This document shows positions 7,335 through 13,110 of a DNA stretch of 15,535 nt, piece after piece; the stretch's first letter is position 1, and every line of letters begins with the position of its first letter. A model generated the notes under the pieces. That model was given only the letters and a program-made list of their open reading frames with translations. It was not told where the DNA came from and searched no databases. The stretch is from NCBI GenBank assembly GCA_025359705.1, contig JANYFS010000019.1, positions 1 through 15,535 of the forward strand, written 5' to 3'. A program made the position numbers and the translations under genes. This DNA comes from Deinococcales bacterium (GTDB lineage Bacteria > Deinococcota > Deinococci > Deinococcales > Deinococcaceae).

Positions 7335-8107
7335 AGCTGCTGTTGGTGTAATTCCACCACAAAGTCATAGCGGTCTCCACGGTACTGGCTCCGCACATAC
7401 TCGAGGGCTTGGCCCGTTTCGTCCCAAGTGATGCGCTCGGTTGCCAAAAGCGGCGCAGCAATGGGCAGCTCGAGCAGTGCGGCGAATTCGCTATCTGCGG
7501 CGGTGGCCCGCAGGTGCTGGATGGCTCGTACAGGATTGAGGCCACGCTGCCGCAGCAAAGCATACAGCGAGGTATTTTCGACATCCAAGCGGCACAGTTC
7601 ACCTAAAAGTTCGCAGGGCAAACTGCTGATTTCGATGCCCAAGACCTGATCGTCGGCAGTTCGCAGCCGCCGAATCCGCCAAATATCGGCGGTGGGTTTG
7701 AGCGCCAAATGCAAGACTTCTTGCGGGCTGGGCCGCAGCCGCTCGAGCGAGAGCAGTTTGCCACCGGGTTTAAATCCTCTGCTCCGCTTATCCTCACTGA
7801 AGCTGGATAAGCTGCTCAGCGGCTGCAAAATCCGTTTTTTGGCAACATACGTGCCGCTGCCATGCCGCCGCCGCAACAATTCCTCTTGCTCGAGTAGCTC
7901 GAGGGCCATGCGAAGTGTCACCCTCGAGATCTGAAGATCTTGGGCAAGTTTTCGTTCGCTGGGCAAAGAAAGACCCTCGGCAAACTCGCCTGAAGTGATT
8001 TTCTCCCGAATACCACTGTAAACCTGCAAATAGAGCGGGGTGGAACCGCTTGGCTCGAGGGTTAAATTTAAAAAACTGGATTTGGCTTGTGGCATGGCTT
8101 GTGGCAT
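7331..8107 (-). CDS. GntR-family (HutC/UTRA) transcriptional regulator
   Basis: A 258-residue regulator with an N-terminal GntR winged helix (about 23-90: PLYLQVYSGIREKI, LPSERKLAQDLQISRVTLRM, GSGTYV) and a C-terminal UTRA ligand-binding domain (about 110-252). HutC-subfamily proteins often sense sugar phosphates or amino acids; given the partner anmK, an amino-sugar or muramic-acid derivative is a reasonable guess. It starts with an exact duplication of 12 bp, giving MPQAMPQA, so either of two ATGs (8107 or 8095) could be used. No Shine-Dalgarno precedes it, and TATAAT lies 9 nt before the first ATG, suggesting a leaderless or near-leaderless mRNA. A perfect inverted repeat overlaps that -10, suggesting autoregulation. 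Confidence 0.88.
   Translation of the reverse strand: MPQAMPQAKSSFLNLTLEPSGSTPLYLQVYSGIREKITSGEFAEGLSLPSERKLAQDLQISRVTLRMALELLEQEELLRRRHGSGTYVAKKRILQPLSSLSSFSEDKRSRGFKPGGKLLSLERLRPSPQEVLHLALKPTADIWRIRRLRTADDQVLGIEISSLPCELLGELCRLDVENTSLYALLRQRGLNPVRAIQHLRATAADSEFAALLELPIAAPLLATERITWDETGQALEYVRSQYRGDRYDFVVELHQQQL
8084..8107 (-). repeat. Perfect 12-bp tandem duplication containing the start codon of the gntR gene
   Basis: On the minus strand the gene opens with two identical copies of ATGCCACAAGCC (8107-8096 and 8095-8084). This gives two in-frame start codons and the peptide MPQAMPQA. The duplicated start lies before the conserved domain. Confidence 0.9.
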
Positions 8108-8112
8108 GGTTT

Positions 8113-8125
8113 TGGTATTATACCA
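8113..8125. promoter_or_regulatory. Candidate GntR operator overlapping the -10 box of its own gene
   Basis: TGGTATTATACCA is a perfect inverted repeat with 6-bp arms and one central base. It resembles the TGGTCTAGACCA type of site bound by HutC/NagR/DasR-class GntR proteins (family knowledge). On the minus strand it contains TATAAT (8122-8117), whose distance to the gntR ATG predicts transcription starting within a few bases of the start codon. No good -35 is seen. Binding here would block the promoter, i.e. autorepression (inference). Confidence 0.6.
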
Positions 8126-8271
8126 CTTGCGATTTTGAAAAATGAGTGAACCCTTTTGAAATCTGTTCTTGCTCTATTTCCCCAAGAAGGCGCAGCCTAT
8201 TCTTTCGACCCAAACATCAAAATACTGGAACTATTGGGCGGCTTCAGCTTTTGTTGTGCTACTGGCTGACT

Positions 8272-8310
8272 TGTAATTTGCCTCGAGGTGGTATTAAGAT
8301 GGTCTAATCA
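8272..8310 (+). promoter_or_regulatory. Probable promoter of the transporter operon with tandem GntR half-sites
   Basis: TTGTAA (8272-8277) and TAAGAT (8295-8300) with 17-nt spacing each match four of six consensus bases. Two half-sites, TGGTATTA (8289-8296) and TGGTCTAA (8300-8307), repeat directly at an 11-bp period across the -10. The first is identical to eight bases of the gntR operator at 8113. Repression of both directions by the same GntR protein is a reasonable inference. The 5' leader would be about 155 nt. Confidence 0.45.
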
Positions 8311-8370
8311 AAAGTGGGGTGCAGGCTCGAGCAGTCATCACAAAAGCTCAAAAAAAGTTTGAGGTGCTGT

Positions 8371-8418
8371 GGTATTTTGAGGGGTATTTTGAGGGGTCTT
8401 TGAAGTGGTGTTTGTGAG
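8371..8418 (+). repeat. Four-copy 12-bp tandem repeat in the leader of the binding-protein gene
   Basis: GGTATTTTGAGG occurs twice perfectly (8371-8382, 8383-8394). It is followed in register by GGTCTTTGAAGT (8395-8406) and GGTGTTTGTGAG (8407-8418). The array ends about 45 nt before the start codon. Confidence 0.8.
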
Positions 8419-8463
8419 CCATGCGGTGTAGATACGCTGTAAATAACCTTGGGGGATTCACTT

Positions 8464-10233
8464 ATGCGATATAGCGGAAAAGTGTGGACAGCAGGTTTGA
8501 CCGTCGGTTTGGCTTTACTCTCGAGCGCGGCCTTTGCTGCCCCCAAAAAGATGGCAGATTTGAGCGCACTGGGCATCACCGGGGGTAAAACAGGTGGAAC
8601 CTATAGCCTGGCCCTTGGCGATAGCCCGCAGAGCTTTAACTATTACGGCGCGATTGACAACAATTTAGGTTTGGTGGCTCAGCAGCTCTTTGATGGTTTG
8701 CTCGAGTTTAACCTGCAAACCTACAAGCTCGAGGGGGCTTTGGCGGAATCGTGGAAGATCTCGAGTGACGGCAAGGTCTACACCTTCAAACTTCGCAAAG
8801 ATGTCAAATGGTCGGATGGCAAAGACTTTACCGCCGACGATGTGGTCTTTACCTACGACCAAGTGATCACCAACCCCGAGGCCAAATCGGGCGATGTTGC
8901 CAATTTCACCATTGGCGGACAAAAAGTCAAGTTTGAAGCGGTGGACAAGCTGACCGTGCGGATGACCCTTGCCAAAGCCGCTCCCGCCTTTTTGTTGCAG
9001 TTGCGGGCTTTTATTGTTCCCAAGCACAAATTCCTCAAATACAGCGTGGAAGGTGGGGCCAAACCCGCCGACATCAACACGGTGTGGCCTACCAATGTAG
9101 ACCCCAGCGAAGTGGTCGGCACCGGAGCCTTCAAACTTGCCAGCTATACCGCAGGCCAAAAAGTGGCTTTGGTTCGCAATCCCAACTATTGGAAAGTGGA
9201 CTCGAGCGGGCAAAAATTGCCCTATATGGACAAGCTCGAGTTCTTGATCATCCGCGACCCCCAGCAGCAGGTGGCAGGATTTTTGGCAGGAAACTTGGAT
9301 CAGCTCAACATCACGGGCGCACAATTCCCCGATCTCAAAGCCAAAGAAGTGGCGGGTGCGACCTTTAAAGTATTCCGCTTTACTGCATTGTTTGGCAGCC
9401 CTCCGCATTTGGCCTTCAACTTTGATGCCAAAGAACCCGTCTTGCAAAAACTGTTTTCGGACGTGAAATTCCGCCAAGCGGTGCAAAGCGCAGTCAACCG
9501 CCCGCGCATCATCGACACCATCTACAACGGCCTTGCCACCTTGCCAGGCCACGGAGTTGCCCCTGCCAATGGTGATTGGTACGCCGATACCACCAAGTAT
9601 TTGGGCAAATTCGATTTGGCAGCGGCAGGCAGCGCTCTGGATAAACTCAAAATTAAAGACACCGATGGCGACGGTGTTCGTAACATCCCAGGCGGCAAAA
9701 ACCTCGAGTTCGACCTGACCTACGGCACCGACTCGAGCGTCTACCCCGCAATGGCAAGCATTCTGCAAAACGACTTCAAGGCGCTGGGCATCAAGGTGAA
9801 CCTCAAGGGTATTTTGGCAAAGGATCTGCTGGCAACGGGCCGCGCTGGAAACTTTGAGGCGATTTTGCTGGCCTTTGGCGACCAACCTGACCCCGAGCTT
9901 CGCAAACCCATTTGGCAGCCTGGCGGTTCGTTGTACTACTGGCACCGCTCCACCTTGCCCGCCAAAGATGGCGACCCTGCCAACACCGCAGCAATGGCCC
10001 CTTGGGAAAAGCAAATTTACGACATTTTCAATAGTGCCGCCACCGAAACCAACAAAGCCAAGCGCAAAGCTTTGTATACCCGTTGGCAATACCTATTTGC
10101 CCAAAACCTACCTGTAATCATGATTGCCAAACCCAACAATGTAGCCGTGGTGCAAAACCGCGTGGGCAATTATATTTATAACTTAGGTGTAATTCCTGGT
10201 TATAATCCTGTGCCGTTGGTGTTTGAGAAGTAA
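8464..10233 (+). CDS. ABC transporter substrate-binding protein, family 5 (oligopeptide/muropeptide type)
   Basis: A 589-residue extracytoplasmic solute-binding protein (SBP_bac_5, DppA/OppA class). The Sec signal peptide spans about 1-25 (basic MRYSGKVW, hydrophobic core, AAFA before APKK). There is no lipobox Cys, so it is not an obvious lipoprotein. The family signature is clear at about 91-134: GALAESWKISSDGKVY, then DVKWSDGKDFTADDVVFTYD. A DTDGDGVRN loop, common in this family, lies near residue 400. The ATG at 8464 is preferred over an in-frame TTG at 8449, because GGGGGA (8451-8456) lies upstream and the signal peptide begins here. It leads an operon with two permeases. Proximity to anmK and an AmiE-like hydrolase suggests cell-wall peptides or muropeptides as ligand; plain oligopeptides remain possible. 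Confidence 0.92.
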   Translation: MRYSGKVWTAGLTVGLALLSSAAFAAPKKMADLSALGITGGKTGGTYSLALGDSPQSFNYYGAIDNNLGLVAQQLFDGLLEFNLQTYKLEGALAESWKISSDGKVYTFKLRKDVKWSDGKDFTADDVVFTYDQVITNPEAKSGDVANFTIGGQKVKFEAVDKLTVRMTLAKAAPAFLLQLRAFIVPKHKFLKYSVEGGAKPADINTVWPTNVDPSEVVGTGAFKLASYTAGQKVALVRNPNYWKVDSSGQKLPYMDKLEFLIIRDPQQQVAGFLAGNLDQLNITGAQFPDLKAKEVAGATFKVFRFTALFGSPPHLAFNFDAKEPVLQKLFSDVKFRQAVQSAVNRPRIIDTIYNGLATLPGHGVAPANGDWYADTTKYLGKFDLAAAGSALDKLKIKDTDGDGVRNIPGGKNLEFDLTYGTDSSVYPAMASILQNDFKALGIKVNLKGILAKDLLATGRAGNFEAILLAFGDQPDPELRKPIWQPGGSLYYWHRSTLPAKDGDPANTAAMAPWEKQIYDIFNSAATETNKAKRKALYTRWQYLFAQNLPVIMIAKPNNVAVVQNRVGNYIYNLGVIPGYNPVPLVFEK

Positions 10234-10304
10234 AGAGGGTGATTCGTGGTTTGTTTTTCGTAAAAGCGAACTACGTTAGCAGATACAAGATCGTTTGACC
10301 ATAT

Positions 10305-10328
10305 AGGGGCGCACCGTGATGCGCCCTA
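10305..10328. other. GC-rich hairpin after the binding-protein gene
   Basis: GGGCGCA (10307-10313) pairs perfectly with TGCGCCC (10320-10326) around a 6-nt loop, extended by a G-T pair. No T-run follows, so it is not a classical terminator. It may limit read-through or stabilise the upstream mRNA so the binding protein is made in excess of the permeases. It could also be a relic of a dispersed palindromic repeat. Confidence 0.5.
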
Positions 10329-10361
10329 ACTCTTAGCTTGAGACTGGCTTGAGGGGGAACC

Positions 10362-10994
10362 GTGAACTACAGATCCCAAATAGAAAGTCAATTCCAAGGC
10401 AAAGCATTTGAGCGCCCTCTTTTTTATAAACATCCTGGAGGTCTTCGGTTTGAGCTTTCCGAAGGTGGAACCATGCTCGAGCAATTTCTAGTGGCCCTGC
10501 GAAAAGCTACCGAAATTTGTTCCGAAATCTTTCTGGAACGCGAAACCATCACCCTATGTTTACGGTTATGGGTACACGAAAATTATTTTAATATTCGCAA
10601 AACTTTAGCAGAATTGAAGAAAGTTGGAATTGTGATTCCCAAAAAAAGAGAAGTCTGGCTCGAGCCTATTGATACTTCCGAATTCTTGGATGATGACGTA
10701 CCCCAATGGGAACTCAGTATTGTTTTTAAAGTTCCTAAAAATCTGTTGCAAAACATATTGTGGTGCGCCTTATCGTGTGATTTTGGCTGGATTCAACCCA
10801 AAGTACCTGCAATGTTTTATATGTTCAATCTCGAGGCAAAAATCATGATTTGGCCCTATGATGACCGTGGAATGGATGTGGTTGGCCCCAACCCTGCTGC
10901 CCTCGAGCGGCTTTATACCCGATTCTCCACATATCTGCTCGAGTATGACCGAGAAGTGATGGATCAAACGTTTGCCCCCTCGAGACCGTTATAA
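10362..10994 (+). CDS. DUF3885-like protein of unknown function
   Basis: A 210-residue soluble protein with no signal peptide or membrane segment. The C-terminal stretch YDDRGMDVVG (166-175) followed by LERLYTRF and YLLEYDRE, and the N-terminal GGLRFELSEGG (26-36), match my recollection of the DUF3885 family, whose function is unknown. It starts at GTG 10362 behind GAGGGGG (10351-10357). It sits between a binding-protein gene and its permeases, an unusual place for such a gene. Base composition is more AT-rich than its neighbours, but six CTCGAG sites show it shares the host signature, so it is not a very recent arrival. It may have inserted into the operon. Confidence 0.7.
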   Translation: MNYRSQIESQFQGKAFERPLFYKHPGGLRFELSEGGTMLEQFLVALRKATEICSEIFLERETITLCLRLWVHENYFNIRKTLAELKKVGIVIPKKREVWLEPIDTSEFLDDDVPQWELSIVFKVPKNLLQNILWCALSCDFGWIQPKVPAMFYMFNLEAKIMIWPYDDRGMDVVGPNPAALERLYTRFSTYLLEYDREVMDQTFAPSRPL

Positions 10995-11030
10995 TCAGAA
11001 AAGTATAATCAAACAAGGATAATCAATCCA
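10989..11030 (+). repeat. Three 14-bp direct repeats containing TATAATCA just upstream of dppB
   Basis: TTATAATCAGAAAA (10989-11002), GTATAATCAAACAA (11003-11016) and GGATAATCAATCCA (11017-11030) repeat in register and end 4 nt before the permease ATG. The first overlaps the end and stop codon of the DUF3885-like gene. Each unit carries a -10-like hexamer (TATAAT, TATAAT, GATAAT). No good Shine-Dalgarno is close to the ATG. The array could act as an internal promoter for the permease genes. Confidence 0.7.
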
Positions 11031-11034
11031 AACC

Positions 11035-12006
11035 ATGTGGATCTATACCCTGCGCCGAATTTTAACCATGATTCCCACCCTGCTGCTGATCAGCGCGGTG
11101 TGCTTTGTCGTGATCAAGCTCCAGCCTGGGAATTTTGCCGATCAGTACCTCGAGGACCCGCGTTTTACCAAAGAGTCCGCCGAAACCCTGCGCCGACAAT
11201 TGGGCCTGGATCAGCCCGATTATGTGCAGTATGGGCGCTGGCTGTGGGGGGTAGTCTCGAGGGGGGATTTTGGATTTTCCTTCGCCTCGGGGCGGCCCGT
11301 CTCGAGCCTGATTGCCGAAAAACTGGGCTGGACGGTTTTTGTGGCCTTGCTGACTTTGCTGTGCAGTTGGATCATCGCCATACCGCTGGGCATTTTCACC
11401 GCACTGAACAAAGATAAACCCATCTCGAGCCTGCTTAATTTTTTCGGCTATTTGGGCCTCGCCATCCCCGACTTTTTGGCGGGTTTGCTGCTGGTTTCTT
11501 TGGTGCTAAAACTGGGCGGCAGCAATGTGGGTGGCCTGTTTAGCCCCGCCATGATCGATGCACCTTGGAGCTGGGAGCGGGTCAAAGATATGCTGGCCCA
11601 TCTGTGGATTCCTGTGGTGGCCCTTGGCCTCGAGGGGGTGGCGGGTTTGATGCGCCAGATGCGGGCTTCTTTGCTGGACGTGCTGAACCAAGATTACATC
11701 CGTACCGCCAAAGCCAAAGGACTTCCCTCGAGGGTGGTTACGCTTAAGCACGCGCTTCGCAACGCGATCAACCCGCTGATTTCTTTGGCGGGTCTGAGCC
11801 TGCCCAGCCTGATCAGTGGAACCATTATTTTGTCGATCATCCTCAACCTTCCCACCATCGGCCCCGCGCTGTACGATGCGCTACTCTCCAAGGATCAATA
11901 CGTGGCCCTCACCTTGCTGATGTTCTCGAGCCTGATGTTATTGATTGGCAATTTGCTAGCAGATTTGGCACTGGCCCTGACCGACCCTCGAGTGCGTTAT
12001 GGATAA
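11035..12006 (+). CDS. dppB: ABC transporter permease, DppB/OppB type
   Basis: A 323-residue inner-membrane permease. The N-terminal segment (about 9-28) is followed by the family stretch LRRQLGLDQPDYVQYGRWL (53-71) and then five hydrophobic helices. The cytoplasmic EAA loop reads RTAKAKGLPSRVV with LKHALRNAINPLI after it (about 223-248). The C-terminal DPRVRYG is typical of DppB/OppB. Length is normal. It forms the channel with the next gene product, using the binding protein encoded upstream. It overlaps the next gene by 8 bp (ATGGATAA), so translation is coupled. No ATP-binding subunit gene is in the window. Confidence 0.92.
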   Translation: MWIYTLRRILTMIPTLLLISAVCFVVIKLQPGNFADQYLEDPRFTKESAETLRRQLGLDQPDYVQYGRWLWGVVSRGDFGFSFASGRPVSSLIAEKLGWTVFVALLTLLCSWIIAIPLGIFTALNKDKPISSLLNFFGYLGLAIPDFLAGLLLVSLVLKLGGSNVGGLFSPAMIDAPWSWERVKDMLAHLWIPVVALGLEGVAGLMRQMRASLLDVLNQDYIRTAKAKGLPSRVVTLKHALRNAINPLISLAGLSLPSLISGTIILSIILNLPTIGPALYDALLSKDQYVALTLLMFSSLMLLIGNLLADLALALTDPRVRYG

Positions 12007-13078
12007 CCCCAAAATCCCCACCCCCCTCGAGCTGGCATGGCGGCGTTTTATTCGCTCGAGGGCGGGCGTGATCGGTGGGATTCTGCTGTTGTGGCTGTAC
12101 CTGACTGCACTTTTTGCGGGCTTTTTGTCGCCGTATGCCATCGATACCCAGCGCCAAGACCAAGGCTACCAGCCGCCGCAGGGCATTCATCTGGTGCATA
12201 ACGGGCAATGGATGCGGCCTTTTGTCTATGCAATGGTTCGCAAACGCGATCCTGTCACTTTTCAGCTCAAATACAGCGAAGACACCTCCAAACCGCTGCC
12301 AATTTTAGTGTTTACCCAGGGCGAAGCGTACAGCTTTTTCGGTATCCCCTCGAGCCTGCATTTGTTTGGGGTGGAATCTGGCTCGAGCTTTTTTGTGTTT
12401 GGCAGCGACCAACTGGGCCGCGATTTGTATTCGCGCACTTTGGTGGGGGCGCAGGTTTCGCTGACTGTGGGGATTATTGGGATTCTGATTTCCTTTGCCA
12501 TTGGCATGACTGTGGGCGGGATTTCGGGATATTACGGCGGAACCATCGATACGGTTTTGCAGCGGCTAGTGGAGGTTTTGCTCAGTTTCCCGCGCTTGCC
12601 GCTGCTGCTGGCCTTGTCTGCAATTATTCCCGCAAAGTGGCCTTCCACTTGGGTTTATTTGGCGATTGTGGCGGCCCTTGCGCTGATCGGTTGGGCCAGC
12701 CTTGCGCGAGTGGTGCGCGGTCAAATGCTCTCCGCAAGGGATCTGGATTATGTTTCGGCGGCGCGGGCGCTGGGGGTGTCGGACATGCGAATCATTTTGC
12801 GCCATGTGATGCCCAACCTCTCGAGCTATCTGGTGATCACCGCAACCTTGGCCCTACCTGGCTATATTTTGGGCGAAAGTGCGTTGTCCTTTTTGGGGGT
12901 GGGCATCAAAGAACCGATGACTTCTTGGGGTTTGCTGCTGAAAAATGCCAACAATTTCGAGGCACTGAACCTGTACCCGTGGTTGCTGCTGCCTGGGATT
13001 TACATTGTGGTTTCGGTGATGGCCTTTAACTTTTTTGGGGATGCGCTGCGCGATGCGGCGGATACGACCTCGAGATGA
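11999..13078 (+). CDS. dppC: ABC transporter permease, DppC/OppC type
   Basis: A 359-residue inner-membrane permease. The first transmembrane helix is near 25-46. A large periplasmic loop (about 50-135) contains FGSDQLGRDLYSRTLVGAQVS, the classical DppC/OppC entry to the permease domain. The EAA loop reads ARDLDYVSAARALGVSDMRII followed by LRHVMPNL (about 244-273). ESALSFLGVGIKEPMTSWG (295-313) and the C-terminal FFGDALRDAADTTSR are also family hallmarks. The first periplasmic loop is longer than in the shortest DppC proteins, as in some OppC-like relatives. The start overlaps dppB by 8 bp and the stop overlaps the hydrolase gene by ATGA. Confidence 0.92.
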   Translation: MDNPKIPTPLELAWRRFIRSRAGVIGGILLLWLYLTALFAGFLSPYAIDTQRQDQGYQPPQGIHLVHNGQWMRPFVYAMVRKRDPVTFQLKYSEDTSKPLPILVFTQGEAYSFFGIPSSLHLFGVESGSSFFVFGSDQLGRDLYSRTLVGAQVSLTVGIIGILISFAIGMTVGGISGYYGGTIDTVLQRLVEVLLSFPRLPLLLALSAIIPAKWPSTWVYLAIVAALALIGWASLARVVRGQMLSARDLDYVSAARALGVSDMRIILRHVMPNLSSYLVITATLALPGYILGESALSFLGVGIKEPMTSWGLLLKNANNFEALNLYPWLLLPGIYIVVSVMAFNFFGDALRDAADTTSR

Positions 13079-13110
13079 ATACACCGATGAATCGTGAGAT
13101 GAATACCACA
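13075..13110 (+). repeat. Three 12-bp repeats each carrying an in-frame ATGAAT at the hydrolase start
   Basis: ATGAATACACCG, ATGAATCGTGAG and ATGAATACCACA follow each other in register, giving Met-Asn at residues 1, 5 and 9. This is the second gene in the window whose start codon lies in a 12-bp tandem repeat. Confidence 0.75.

Larger units (their letters stand above)
8108..8463. other. Divergent regulatory region between gntR-anmK and the transporter operon
   Basis: A 356-bp stretch with no convincing gene. It holds the GntR operator/-10 for the leftward unit (8113-8125), two direct GntR-like half-sites (8289-8306) over a rightward promoter (8272-8300), two CTCGAG palindromes (8282, 8327) and a four-copy 12-bp repeat (8371-8418) in the predicted leader of the binding-protein gene. 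About 8130-8250 shows no feature I can name. Confidence 0.6.

Noticed and set aside
8449..8463. TTG start for the binding protein.
   Set aside because: It would add MGDSL before a normal signal peptide; the ATG at 8464 has a G-rich ribosome binding site at good spacing.
8304..8579. A 91-codon minus-strand frame crossing the divergent region.
   Set aside because: It runs into the signal-peptide region of the binding protein, has no ribosome binding site, and its PLKI repeats are only the 12-bp DNA repeat translated.
8665..10089. A 474-codon open frame on the minus strand opposite the binding-protein gene, with similar long ones at 4151-5164 and 5644-6378.
   Set aside because: They mirror well-recognised genes on the other strand, their products show no family motifs, and long antisense frames are expected from the codon use.
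12208..13029. A 273-codon plus-strand frame inside dppC.
   Set aside because: It overlaps a full-length, motif-rich permease in another frame, and its Cys/Trp/Gly-rich product looks like a frame shadow.
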